In this document: positions 22,554 to 33,411 of the stretch, in pieces
Layout of the letters: each line of letters opens with the position of its first letter
Position numbering within the stretch: position 1 is the first letter of the stretch
DNA from: Lamellibrachia columna
Lineage: Eukaryota > Annelida > Polychaeta > Sabellida > Siboglinidae
Assembly (NCBI GenBank): GCA_963662155.1
Contig: OY759269.1
Location: forward strand, 21,085,754 to 21,149,753
Direction: 5' to 3'
Length of the DNA stretch: 64,000 nucleotides
The notes under the pieces: generated by a model
What the model was told of the DNA's origin: nothing
The model's input: the letters and a program-made list of their open reading frames with translations, nothing else
Database searches by the model: none
Made by a program: the position numbers and the translations under genes

Positions 22554-25275
22554 TTAAAACATATTCACGCTGCTAGCAGTTACACAATATGTAGACAATA
22601 TGTTCCATTCATTTATTGTCCTCTGTGAGAACGAGTGCTTCCTGATGTCCAATCTACATTGATCCTTTACTAATTTTACCTCATGTCCTCTAGTTCTGCT
22701 ATCCTTCTTGAGTGAGAAAAACATATTTCTATCAACATTTTCATACCCATTCAATATCTTCAAAACTTCAATCTGATCTCTTCTTAACCTCCTTGTCTCT
22801 AGAATTGTTAAACCACATTCCTTCAGGCGTTCTTCATAACTAAGGTCTCTCAGTTCTGGAATCATTTTAGTTGCTCTCCTTTGTATGCGTTCAAGCGTAT
22901 TTATATCCTTCTTACGATATGGTCTCCATGCTTGTATACAGTATTCTAAATGAGGTCGAACTATTGCTTTATAAAGAGGTATAATTAACTTTTTTCCCTT
23001 GTATATTATGTTTCTTCTAATCAATCCAAGAATTTGATTACCCTTTGAAGCTGCAATACCACACTGCTCTGAGACTTTCATATCAGCGCTTATTGTAACT
23101 CCTAAGTCCTTTTCTTTTACAGTAGTACCCAGAACATTATCTCCCATTTTATAGTTTACATCCAAGTTCCCATGTCCTGTATTTAGGCATTTACATTTCC
23201 CAAAATTGAACAACATCTGCCATTTCTCAGACCATTTCACTAATCTGTCTAGATCGTTTTGCAAATGTTGTTTATCACCATCAGTATTAACCTTTCTAAA
23301 CAGTTTTGTGTCATCTGCAAATGTCAGTACGTTACTTGTTATACTGTCGTCCAAGTCATTGATATATATTAAGAATAATATAGGTCCTAATACTGATCCT
23401 TGAGGTACCCCACTCAAAACCGATTTCCAATTTGAAACTTCTCCATCCACTACAACTCGTTGTCTTCTGCCAGTCAGCCATTGTTCTATCCAGTCAGTTA
23501 TGCTATCCCCGATACCATGGGCTTTTAATTTAAGTAGTAATCTTTGATGTGGCACTTTGTCAAAAACTTTCTGAAAATCTAAGTAGATAATATCTACACG
23601 TCTATCCACTTAGTGATTTCTTCCAAAAAACATAACATATTTGTTAAGCATGACCTCGCTTTAAGGAATCCATGTTGAGATGAATTTAATAATTTATGCT
23701 TAACGAGGAAGTCCACCATATGGTCTTTAATTAACCTTTCTAATAATTTACAAATCACTGACGTTAAACTCACTGGTCTGTAATTCTCTGACTTATTTCT
23801 CGAACCCTTTTTAAATAATGGTATGATGTTTGCTTCTTTCCATTCAAACGGAACAACTCCCTCTTTTAATGACAAGTTGAATACTCTTGCAAGTGGTATA
23901 CTGATTTGTTCTACTGTTTCCATTAGTAATTTTGGAGGAATCCCATCCACTCCCGGTGATTTATTATCCTTCATTGCCTTTATTTTCTTAGCTGCCATTT
24001 CTGGAGTTACAACTAACTGTCCTAAATAATCAGATTTAGCCCCCTGAAATTTAACGTCAGCAACTGGTAATGAACTAATATCTTCTTTGGTAAACACTGA
24101 ACTGAAGTAACCATTTAGGTCTACCGCCATTAAAAACCCCTGTGATATTATATTTCCAGCACTGTCTTCTAGAGGTCCAACCTTGTCTTGTACGTTTTGT
24201 TTACTCCTGACATATGCATACAAACTTTTGCTGTCATTTTTTATGTTACATGCTAGTTTTTGCTCATAGCTTCTTTTAGATTGTCTGATTTCAGTTGTAG
24301 CTGCATTAAGTGCCTCTTTGTAATTTGCATAGTCTTCTTCCTTTCCGGTACGCCTATAAACCCTCCACATAGTTTGTTTTAACACTATTTTTCTAATAGC
24401 CTCTTTTGACAAGTGTTTCTTTCTACACCGTTTTCCTTGTTTTTGGAAGGGAACAAATTTATCGATGATACTCTCAATTTCATATTTTAGAATATTCCAA
24501 CATTCAATTGCGGTCTTATTCATCAGCATGTTATTCCAATCTAGCTTTGCTAAGTATTTTCTCATATCTTTGTAGTTACCTTTGTGGAAGTTTCTCTTGT
24601 ACGTTTTCTTATTTTTACTTTCTGATTTTACATTGATGTCAAAATGTATTTGATTATGGTCACTGTTACCCAATGGTTCAAGTATTTTAACATTGTCCAC
24701 TAATTCTTTTTGTGATGACAAAGCTATATCTAATACATTTTCTCCCCTGGTTGGTTCTAGCACGTGCTGAGTAAGAAAGCTATCCTGGATTAAAAATAGA
24801 AATTGTTGGTCCTCACTCCCTGTGCTCTCTAGAGAATTCCATTGTATGTGTCCATGGTTAAAATCTCCCATTATGATACATTCCCCTTTACTAACTTCCT
24901 TTATAACGTTTTTTATTTTTGTGTTGTCATCTTCGTTTATGTTTGGGCTTCGGTAAACTAATCCAATAGTTAATTTTTTATTTCCTGAAAAAAACACCTT
25001 CATAGCAATCTGCTTCTCTTTCTAGTTTTATTTCATAAGCCTGAATAGATTCTTTAATATATAAAATAACTCCCCCTCCACTTCTTCCTATTCGATCTTT
25101 CCTAAACATTACGTATCCTGTTAGTCCTAATTCAGCATCTGTTATGTCTATGTTGGCCCATGATTCAGTTATACCAATTATGTGAAGGTCAATATCTTCT
25201 ACCATAATGTTTAATTCGTTTTTCTTATTTACTATGCTCCTAGCATTTAAACATACACATCTATAACCTGTTTCA
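22554..25275 (-). pseudogene. CR1-like ORF2: APE endonuclease plus RT, two frameshifts
   Basis: The endonuclease starts near 25275 (CLNARSIVNKKNEL) and continues at 24978-25205 (IIGITESWAN with the catalytic Glu, GGGVILYIK). It then shifts frame into 23594-25003 (CIIMGDFNHG, LGNSDHNQI with the catalytic Asp/His). After a linker, the RT begins (KDNKSPGVDGIPPKLL, NYRPVSLTSVICKLLERL). A second frameshift near 23600 leads to 22554-23609 (IIYLDFQKVFDKVPH, SGVPQGSVLGPILFLIYIND, FADDTKLF with both catalytic Asp intact near 23311-23321, and the [20 protein letters not shown] thumb). This is the best-preserved RT in the window. Confidence 0.9.
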
Positions 25276-25359
25276 GAGATGTTTTTCGGACGATTTTATA
25301 TTGGTTTGTCTGTGGCCTCTTGTTCTGCTTGAGACACATCTAGGTAACCCCCTACACTT

Positions 25360-25966
25360 CTAGTTTAAACAATGTTTACTACCAAAAATAGTTGTCATTG
25401 TACCCATGCCACTATCTACTGCTGCTGAAAGTTCGTCCGCGAATACTGCTGCCCCCTTTCCACTTAGATGAAGCACATCCTTCATGTACATATCAGCCCT
25501 CCGAACAAAACTTCCCCATAAATCCACAGATCCAACTTCTTCTTCCCTACATTGTTTCTGGACTAACATGTTAATTGCCATCCCCCGACAATTTCGATAT
25601 TTGTGACCCCTCCCTGATAGTATTACCTGCTCAATCCGCGTCTGTTTTAGTGTTCTGACCAACTGCCTATATTTCCTAACTATGGCAGTCTTTCCCCACT
25701 TTATCATCTACTGTTCCCCCACCGGAACTACTGGCACAACCCCCCTGTTCTCTTCCCACCATTGCCACAACGAGCAGCCTCAGCTCTTTCAACTCCACCT
25801 CTAGTTCCTTCATTTTCGTACATCCCCTACACTCGAAACTAAACCTATCTGCCTGGACCTCAGCCCAGGACTTCTCGCACCCAGACTTGACGATGTCCAC
25901 CCAGTTACTGCAACTGCCACAAATGAAGTGCCTTGTGGCCTTTAACTGCCGTTTGCACGGCGCCAT
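25360..25966 (-). pseudogene. CR1-like ORF1: zinc-binding N-terminus plus SGNH/esterase-like tail
   Basis: The N-terminal frame (25676-25966) has a Cys pattern CGSC ... SGC ... W ... FECRGC, like the PHD/C2HC-type N-terminus of CR1 ORF1 proteins, followed by a Leu-rich heptad segment (MKELEVELKELRLLVV). The next frame (25360-25707) overlaps it by 32 bases in another frame. It ends with a stretch resembling the end of an SGNH/esterase-like domain (DVLHLSGKGAAVFADELSAA), including the D..H pair expected in the last SGNH block. CR1-clade ORF1 proteins are known to carry esterase-like domains. The overlap may be a decay frameshift. Confidence 0.7.
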
Positions 25967-25975
25967 TAGCCTTGA

Positions 25976-27149
25976 ATAGCACGTTAGCCTTGAATAAGGC
26001 TGTTTTTGTGTTCAGAAGAACACTTTAGGCTAATATACTTGCTAACTATGTCTTCTATTACGCTCGCATGAGCAAAAAAAGCCTGCCACCTAGCGAATAC
26101 GGAGAACACTGTGTAACAAAACAACGAAATCAGTGTGTACTAATTTACGCTAAAATCCTGCTGTTAATTCCTTTTTACCGAAAACGTTTACTACCACTAT
26201 GTCAGATATTACCTTATGCGTGTAATTTAAGTAAATATATCACTTTATCTTATATATATATATATATATATTAACCAATGTAAACGATAGTTCGATGCAC
26301 CAGTTGAATTCACGGCCTGTAAACAAACTCTCTTTTATCACTCGTTGAGTTTAAATCCGGGAAAAAATACTACATTTGTTAACACAAACGGTTTCTTAAT
26401 TTATGTCTACAAGAAGTTTGTGAACAATATATGTATAATAGTAATACTTATTCTAACCAATATTGCAATGTTACTGACTATTCACTATGCTATCTAAATT
26501 TTCGAATGGTAAACAACCCTATTAACGCTCGCTGACTTCCCTGACAGAGTCCGAAACTAACTTACGCTAAAATACTGCCTCTGACTAATAATTAACAAAA
26601 CCTGTTCCCTAATATATGTCTACAATATGTTTATGTATAATATATATGCAATAGTAATACTTATTCTATTCGATATTCGACGCTTATCTATAAATTATCT
26701 TCACCAATTTTAAATCGCTGTTGCACCAAGCCAAGATCCGCCGTAGTTGGGCACGCTGTTACAGCAAAGAACGTGTAGATCGCAAAGCAAGTACATGTTA
26801 CTGTTATTACATGAATTTGATTACACACGCTTATACTTCTTATGCACAGTGTGCATAACAATGTAGGTGTTCACAGCTTCATATATTAAGCTTTTCATTT
26901 TTAGTTACCAAAGGGCACTCATTCCCCGGATTCTTAAATAACAATCAATTGTGGATGAAATATAAATTATTGAATAGAGTATGAAATAGTGAATGTCAAT
27001 ATATGTGTAATGCGACTTTTACTTTAATGAATGATATACACACGTACGCACTCACGCACACGTGCACGAACATCCACATTTAAATGTACAGTGCAATATT
27101 TATTAATTGCTCAACTAGGACTGTGCCATAACAAATTCACAAGATTGTC
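25976..27149. other. AT-rich interval with internal direct repeats
   Basis: No gene is recognised. 'tgtctacaa...gtttatgtataata(ta)tgcaatagtaatacttattct' occurs at about 26404-26456 and 26614-26665. 'tttacgctaaaat.ctgc' occurs at about 26144 and 26563. (TA)n lies at 26248-26270. The pattern suggests an old local tandem duplication. Confidence 0.5.
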
Positions 27150-27154
27150 CTGTA

Positions 27155-27215
27155 AGACAAATACCCAGATGACAAGTGGACAAGGAAGCCATTGGCTTAT
27201 CGAGAGTGCAGCAAT
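27155..27215 (-). mobile_element. Orphan 3' tail of the CR1/L2-like LINE
   Basis: 'cccagatgacaagtggacaaggaagccattggcttatcgagagt' matches the 3' UTR of copies A-C. No RT remains upstream, so it is severely 5'-truncated or a deletion remnant. Confidence 0.75.
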
Positions 27216-27360
27216 TTTCTTTATACCCTGCTGATGCTTAATGTTGATACCTTGCAGATGCGTAATGGCAGAAACCTGAGCTTGTTTGCTACAGGAACAC
27301 ACAAAGAGTAACTGTTGTTAAAGGTCATTTAATAAATGCATCGTGATAATAAAATACATG

Positions 27361-27475
27361 TATCGATGAGAAATAGCTAGTACAAACATGTTCATCGAGA
27401 AAAATATCATATATGTGTAAATCGATGAGATGTAGCTTAATCACCAATACAAACTAGCTCATCGAGAAAACCAAA
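27361..27475. repeat. Two tandem hairpins with TCGATGAG/CTCATCGA arms
   Basis: 'atcgatgag...catgttcatcgagaaaa' at about 27362-27402 is followed by 'atcgatgag...ctagctcatcgagaaaa' at about 27421-27470. Each unit can fold on its 8-base inverted arms. They sit outside the 3' side of the DIRS-like element. Confidence 0.6.
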
Positions 27476-27759
27476 TATTAAATGACATGTAAAAGTAGCA
27501 AAGGTGGGGCGATCATTTATCCCACCAGGCCTCCAATACGGGAGGCCACAACCCCCACCCCAGGATTCTGCCAAAGAATCAACCAATTACGAAATAAGTC
27601 CCCCTAACAATTGTACACTCAATATTACGCAATGCATAGACAGGCTAGATGGCAATGAACGTCATTCACTACGTAATAACACATAAATGTGCTTTACAAC
27701 ATGGTTAGTGGGATTGCATAACAGCCAACCACTGGTGTTAACTGTCCCAGACACGCTGT

Positions 27760-28245
27760 AATATGGATGTCACTGTCAGTCATACTGTAACAGCCATCCT
27801 ACACAACAGCCGAATAATATGGACCAATCATTATGAAGCAGGTGCCAGGGTGATATCAGTCGTGCTCCCAAGTGTTATACTGCATACGATGGATGCCAGT
27901 CATGCTGCAACAACCACCGCCTACAGCTATTGCCAGGTAGTATGGCAAAATTATACATGCCAATAGGTATAGACAAATCGACAATTGGTGTATACAATGG
28001 ACGCCAGTCATACTGCAACACTCACTGCACACAGCAACGGCCTGATAGTATGGAGAAGTAAAATCAGCCATTCCATACCAAAGCAAATTGCGCAATACTG
28101 CACAAATAGACAAATTGATGCATACGATGAAAGTCAGTCATACTGCAACATTCACAGCAACAGCCCGAGACTAAGTAAAAACAAAATCAACCATTCCTCA
28201 CCAAGGAAAATTGTGCACCATTGCCCAAATAGGCACTGTATGACT
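27760..28245. repeat. Four degenerate tandem repeats, unit about 113-130 bp
   Basis: 'gatg.a.gccagtcat.ctgcaaca..cac.gc..acagc' recurs at about 27762, 27890, 28000 and 28130, each followed by an 'atcagccattcc..accaa..aaattg.gca' stretch where preserved. The array replaces the expected C-terminal half of the tyrosine recombinase, so it lies at the 3' end of the DIRS-like element. Confidence 0.7.
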
Positions 28246-28776
28246 AAGTCACCCCTGGTACGAGAATGAACGGTTATTTCCCCTATTCGTAGAAGAGCAT
28301 GAAAGGCCAATAGAAACATGCTTTGCAACATGTTTCGCAAATAGGCAGAAGAGACAATATATTTTGTTGCGTCAACAATCTTATGAAGGACTGTAGGGGT
28401 AATTGGAAGACGTGTGTCGGGTTTACCAGACAGTTTGTGCCCCAGATAGTAATTTTTTGATAACAAAAAGCTGGGTTGGGTCAACTTGACCAGCTAATTT
28501 ATGGATATATGACAGGGCAGACACATATGTCATCAGAGTAGCTGGAGCGTAATGCTTAGAGTGCAGGCTTGCTATAAAGGCAGCAAGGACACCTGCTGGA
28601 GCAGGGAAAGTTTGACAGGTGGGAAAATTTGTTTTACTGAATTCCACATATGAAATTATTGCTCTTCTGTAAGCCCGTTTAGTGCCTTCGGATAAGGCTG
28701 CGTCCAGAAGATGCGCCATTACTGGTGCCAAGGTTGCAACGCTGCTGGGATTACTGCTGGCTGCACTTGTAGCCAT
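28152..28776 (-). pseudogene. Tyrosine recombinase of the DIRS/Ngaro-like element, truncated
   Basis: Frame 28423-28776 encodes the core-binding (SAM-like) domain: LLDAALSEGTKRAYRRAI, a TLMTYVSALSYIHK helix and Gln/Asp-rich turns. Frame 28152-28484 continues into the catalytic domain with LLAFHALLRIGEITV, whose Arg fits the first catalytic Arg (R of R-H-R-Y). The H-x-x-R box and the nucleophilic Tyr do not follow; the sequence runs into the tandem repeats at 27760-28245. In active relatives this enzyme integrates a circular DNA intermediate without target duplication. This copy cannot be catalytic. Confidence 0.8.
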
Positions 28777-30303
28777 GGCGCCATCTGCCTTGCTGCGCCC
28801 TCCTGAAATCGCGAAAGTTTGTCAGCAATGACATTAGTCTTTCCTGGTATGTGCTTCGATTTAAAATAAATATTAAATTTCAGCGCCGTAATCACCAATC
28901 TTCTCACTAAACGCATCAAGTGGGAATTCTTAGCCGACTGTTTATTGATTACCTCTACAACAGCTTGATTGTCAGTGAGAAACAAGACAGAATGATTAGC
29001 CATATATTTTCCCCACAGTTCCAAAGCAGCTACAATGGGGTATAGCCCCAATACCGCAATGTTGTAACTGTAGCCATATTTGTGGGAATCTACCATGAAA
29101 CCATCGGGAACCGAATACTGCTGCAAATCCCTGTGATGAAGCAGCATATGTGTACAGCTTTATTGCATCGGATGAAATCCAGTTACTGTTGATGATCATG
29201 GTCACGCCGTTGAAAGAGGAAATAAAGCAGTGCCAAGCTGCTAGGTCTGCCCGTGCTTCGGCATTCAGCCTGATATGATGGCCAGGTCTAGAAATACCAA
29301 TAGTCAGATAGATGAGGCGACGTAGAAAAGCCCTCCCGGGAGATATGACTCTGCAAGCAAAATTTAACAGGCCAATAACAGACTGGAGTTGCTGCAAGGT
29401 AACAGAACGACATTTGCGCATGTTAGCAATTGATGACTGAAGCTTCTGAATTTTATCAGCAGGGAGGCGTGCCTCCCATTTGACAGTGTCCAGTTCAATG
29501 CCATGTACAGTGATGATTGTTGATGGTAAGCACGTTTTCTTATGTTTGATTGGAATAGAGAGTTCATCCGCAAGTGATATAAATCGATTAAGATCCTGCA
29601 AGCAACTCACCGAATTAGGAGGGCCAATAAAGATGAAATCATCTAAAATGTGTGACACGGCCAAAGCACCCCTTGTCTTTATGACCCACTGTAGAGCACA
29701 AGCCAACCTTTCGAAGATGCGACATGATTCCGCACACCCCATCGGCAAAGATCGGTCATAATAGAAGTGATTCTCCCAAGTGAAACCAAATAAATTGTAA
29801 CACGACGGGTGGAGGGGAATGATGCGAAATGCATCCTCAATATCAGTCTTGCCTATCAATGCTCCTCGACCAAACTGACTCAGCAGAGTAATGACCTGGT
29901 CTAGGGTTTCATAGCGAACTGTGGTGAAATGCTTTGGGATGTAGTCGTTAATGGAATTTCCGTCTGGGTATGACAGGTCATGAATAATTCGAAATTCATT
30001 AGGCTCTTTCTTTGGCACTACACCAAGCGGGGAAGACTGATAATTAACAAATGGAGGTGAAAGGACCTGCTTTGCATACATGCACTTGAAAAACAAGTCC
30101 CACCTGGGCTGATCCCAGGGGAAACTTGGTGGGTTGGAATGCCTGAAAGCTCGGAATTGTTCGTCATATTGCCGCCAGGCAAATGGCGGACCTGGCAACA
30201 CCGCGAACAACCTCGCAGTATTTAAACAAGCCAGGCGCTTTGTCAGGAAATCGCTGTGTGTACACAGCACCGAACACCAAGAAGGCAGATGTCCACTGCT
30301 CAA
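28719..30303 (-). pseudogene. Reverse transcriptase-RNase H of the DIRS/Ngaro-like element
   Basis: The RT frame 28996-30303 includes SSPLGVVPKKEPNEFRIIHD, GALIGKTDIEDAFRIIPLHP, RSLPMGCAESCRIFERLA and HILDDFIFIG, the xxDD catalytic box with both Asp intact (about 29633-29660). A frameshift near 29100 leads to the RNase H frame 28719-29147 (VLFLTDNQAVVEVINKQSA with a catalytic Asp; HIPGKTNVIADKLSR). The HILDDF form of the box and the downstream tyrosine recombinase are typical of DIRS-order elements rather than Gypsy or LINEs. The RT start overlaps the gag frame by 140 bases in another frame. Confidence 0.88.
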
Positions 30304-30946
30304 TAGAAGAGATCTGCTTTACTTTATCCTGTGGTATAAGGGAAAGGAGAGGATGGACATAGTCTGGCATCTGGTGTCGCTTACTAGTGTTGACTAATTC
30401 ATAGAAATCGACATACTCATTGGCCCATATCTTAGCCTTTACTTTATCTGATAAATCGGCCCCCAATTCAGTGGTATGTAGAGGCAAAGTTTGCGGCAAG
30501 GTCGGCTCACCCTGTTCGCCACGCAGCAGGGCGTCAATCGCTCCAGCAACTGTATAGTCCACCTGGTCCGCAGCGCCGGGTGGATTACCCACCATTGGCG
30601 GCATCATGAGGTCTGGAACAGCTATCGGCGCAGCAGGGACATCTACAGGCGCAGCAGGAACGGGAACCGGCACTGCAGCACGATCGTCACGCAGCTGCTT
30701 CAAAACTTCTCTCGTGACGATGGCCACCATCTCAGCTGTGCTGGTCGAGACCGTCGGCGGGCCCCCATCAGGGATGACACTCTCATCGGGTCTGCCAGCA
30801 GCAGCGCTGACAGGACGACGTCGTCTAACAGGCGGTGCAGGCATGGGTGGAGCAGTCTCGGCAGCACGTTTCCGGATGGCTGCTCTGCGTTGTGACGGCT
30901 GTCTTACCGCAGCCCCTCTCGTTGTGGATGTACGTCCACGTGGCAT
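30164..30946 (-). CDS. Gag-like ORF of the DIRS/Ngaro-like element
   Basis: The likely start is the Met at 30946 (MPRGRTSTTRGAAVRQ), because the upstream part of the open frame has no gag character. The N-terminus is very basic and Pro/Ala-rich. The middle region is Val/Pro/Ala repeats (VPVPVPAAPVDVPAAPIAVP). A conserved-looking block follows (ADLSDKVKAKIWANEYVDFY). The GC content is far above its surroundings. The frame ends inside the RT ORF in a different frame, so a frameshift near 30190 separates the last gag residues (resumed as FAWRQYDEQFRAF in the RT frame). Function is inferred from position. Confidence 0.7.
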   Translation of the reverse strand: MPRGRTSTTRGAAVRQPSQRRAAIRKRAAETAPPMPAPPVRRRRPVSAAAGRPDESVIPDGGPPTVSTSTAEMVAIVTREVLKQLRDDRAAVPVPVPAAPVDVPAAPIAVPDLMMPPMVGNPPGAADQVDYTVAGAIDALLRGEQGEPTLPQTLPLHTTELGADLSDKVKAKIWANEYVDFYELVNTSKRHQMPDYVHPLLSLIPQDKVKQISSIEQWTSAFLVFGAVYTQRFPDKAPGLFKYCEVVRGVARSAICLAAI

Positions 30947-31163
30947 ACTACAACAAGGCAACGGAAGGCCAGGCACTGCATGCATAAACACTGCAATAAT
31001 GATGCCATTATGGTGAGTGGGCAGTACTGGACTACAGAAGAGTGACTGCTTACATGGTGAAATACCAAAAATAAAACAAATTAAATAAAACATTGCAATC
31101 ATAACTAGACCATGGACTATGCTGGTACAGGCACACATAATGGGATCATAGTACAAACAGCAC

Positions 31164-32045
31164 CATGACAGAGACACAGCTATGCAACCTGTCTATGTTT
31201 GCACGAACACAAAGTAAAACGATCATATGACAGAGACACATTTCTGCAACCTGTCAGTGTTCGCATGAACACAGAAAGTAAAATGCTCATCTGACAGAGA
31301 CACATTTCTGCAACCTGTCAATGTTCGCATGAACATAGAAAGGAAACTGCTCACATGACAGAGACACATTTCTGCAACCTGTCAGTGTTCGCATGAACAC
31401 AGAAAGTAAAATGCTCACCTGACAGAGTCATATTTCTGCAACCTGTCAATGTTCGCATTGACACAGAGATTAAAATGCTCACATGACAGAGACACATGTC
31501 TGCAACCTGTCAATGTTCGCATGAACACAGAGATTAAAATGCTCACATGACAGAGACACATTTCTGCAACCTGTCAATGTTCGCATGGACACAGAGATTA
31601 AAATGCTCACATGACAGAGACACATTTCTGCAACCTGTCAATGTTCGCATGAACACAGAGATTAAAATGCTCACATGATAGAGACACATGTCTGCAACCT
31701 GTCAATGTTCGCACGAACTAAAATGCTCACATGACAGAGACATTTCTGCAACCTGTCAATGTTTACATGGACAAAGAAATTAAAATGCTCACATGACAGA
31801 GACACATTTCTGCAACCTGTCAATGTTTCCATGAACACAAAGTAAATTGCTCACATGACAGAGACACATTTCTGCAACCTGTCAAAGTTCGCATGAACAC
31901 AGAAAATAAAATGCTCACATGACAGAGACACATTTCTGCAACCTGTCAAAGTTCGCATGAACACAGAAATTAAAATGCTCACATGACAGAGACACATCGC
32001 TGCAACCTGTCAAAGTTTGCAAGAACAAACCCAAAAAGTACAGAG
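31164..32045. repeat. 64 bp satellite, 14 head-to-tail copies
   Basis: The unit begins 'atgacagagacacatttctg', then 'caacctgtcaatgttcgcat', then 'gaacacagaaattaaaatgctcac'. Copies start near 31165, 31227, 31291, 31355, 31419, 31484, 31548, 31612, 31676, 31731, 31793, 31856, 31919 and 31983; a decayed copy follows at about 32050. Each unit contains TGACAG...CTGTCA inverted termini 29 bases apart. There are no variable spacers. It lies between the gag-like ORF and the SGNH ORF, probably in the 5' part of the DIRS-like element. Confidence 0.92.
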
Positions 32046-32120
32046 TTCACAGGACATAGACCCTGGTCCGTGACAAGTCATTGTTGGCAAGAACGAAATG
32101 AGAAAACACAAGAATTTACT

Positions 32121-32546
32121 TCATTGTGAAACAACAGGGCAGAAAATAAATGGAGGTAACGCAGCAAACATGCACAATGCCAAATGATTGCAGACATTAA
32201 AATTGATGAGCATCAAACATGGCAGCCTCCCGCACGCAACAAGCTTGGCGAAATCCACGATCCGCTTAGCAAGATTGACTGGATCAACATGAGAAGCCGA
32301 TAAATCATTAGTTCCTATGTCAAGTATGACTCCCCGTACAGCGAGATCGCGGACCAGTGGTAATTCATGCATTAAACCGTCCAGGGTGAGGCCCCCTATG
32401 CCACGGTAAAATACGTTTGAAAATTGTTCGGAAATACCCAAGTCTGCACCAACCACTTTATTAGTATCGTTACGACGAAACACATATTCCTGCAGACGAC
32501 GAACAAAACTATGACCAAGAATTAAAAGGTCGGAGTTGCCGTCCAT
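32121..32546 (-). CDS. SGNH/GDSL-hydrolase-like ORF, C-terminally incomplete
   Basis: The start chosen is the Met at 32546 (MDGNSDLLILGHSFVRRL), which places the nucleophile motif at the N-terminus as in the family; the open frame extends upstream to 32645 without domain character. LILGHSFVRR fits SGNH block I (Ser nucleophile), RGIGGLTLDGL fits the block II Gly, and VILDIGTNDLS fits block III (Asn). The final D-x-x-H block is not seen before the stop at 32121, and the last 40 residues are Cys/Phe-rich and unlike the family, suggesting a frameshift near 32200. It sits just upstream of the DIRS-like element in the same orientation. Hydrolase ORFs are known in some DIRS/Ngaro elements, so it is probably element-encoded. 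A host gene is less likely. Confidence 0.68.
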   Translation of the reverse strand: MDGNSDLLILGHSFVRRLQEYVFRRNDTNKVVGADLGISEQFSNVFYRGIGGLTLDGLMHELPLVRDLAVRGVILDIGTNDLSASHVDPVNLAKRIVDFAKLVACGRLPCLMLINFNVCNHLALCMFAALPPFIFCPVVSQ

Positions 32547-32649
32547 AGCTGAACAATTTACAACGAAAACACAGCCGAAATCGGAATACAAAATGGTGCG
32601 CGGAGTTAAACAAAGGCCGAAGACATAAATTGTACGATAACTCAAGGAT

Positions 32650-33411
32650 AATCACATCAATATAACGCAAACAAGGCGTTTAATTTAGATATAATGTAGG
32701 CACAAAGCCTAAAACAGAATATACTAAGTTGAAGTGATACTAACCTTGAAATCTTCAAAGGAAAAACGTCCAATGTGTTGCTTCACGAAAACACGACTTG
32801 CGTCAGCGAAGTTTGCAACACAAAGGGACAGGGCTTAACTTGTCACATGGTCACATGACGTTTTTGGACTAAAACCATTTCGCGTACTCCGGACTGTTTC
32901 TCGTGTTGCGGACCGCAACAAACATAGCAAAGTAGATTCTCGCCTCACATTATATAAATACTATTTTTTCAAGTGTAAAAATATTCATATTTATGTGTAA
33001 CCCGCTGTTCTGATATATTTGTAGTACGCTAGGATTGACAGGTAAAATATAGCGTTCAACCGCTTAAATAAAGTGTGTTCTTTCAGTCATTGCCAGCACA
33101 CAACTCGCTGGCTGAGCCATCGGTACGAGCCACCCGATCTTTGTTACAGTTGTAACAACTTGCCCCAATACAATTGTAAAAACTTGCCCCAAACACAATT
33201 TTTGCAGATGAGCGCATGTGGACGATAACAAATCCTAAATTTCAGTTTATCTTCTACTTGGCATAACCACCTGTACTATATAGTAGACATGTTTCAAGTT
33301 TCATTCATGAAACATAAAAAGTGGCTACGTGAGATGATATAGTGTGGACATAGCAAAAAAAGTTGAAGGTTTTTAACAAGTTATTTTTGTCCACACCTCG
33401 TTAATTTTGTT
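32650..33411. other. Interval with no gene; short direct repeat
   Basis: 'caacttgccccaatacaattgtaaaaacttgccccaaacacaatt' (about 33166-33210) is a two-copy repeat of about 24 bases. Otherwise AT-rich with nothing recognised. Confidence 0.4.

Larger units (their letters stand above)
22425..25975 (-). mobile_element. Most complete CR1/L2-like LINE (copy B)
   Basis: Minus-strand element with ORF1 at the high-coordinate end (25360-25966), ORF2 (22554 to about 25275) and a 3' UTR at about 22425-22550. The UTR contains the family signature ('ccgccctcctgagatat', 'ccaaaggcccagttggcaagtggacaaggaagccattggc'). The 3' terminus carries short tandem 'CTTGTTAAAT'-like repeats, as is usual for CR1-clade elements, which end in short repeats rather than poly(A). 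ORF2 has two frameshifts, so this copy is not active, but it is the family reference for the fragments elsewhere in the window. The true 5' end is not established. Confidence 0.9.

Noticed and set aside
31164..32045. CRISPR-like regular array
   Set aside because: The whole 64-base unit is repeated head to tail with no unique spacers, and the genome is clearly animal.
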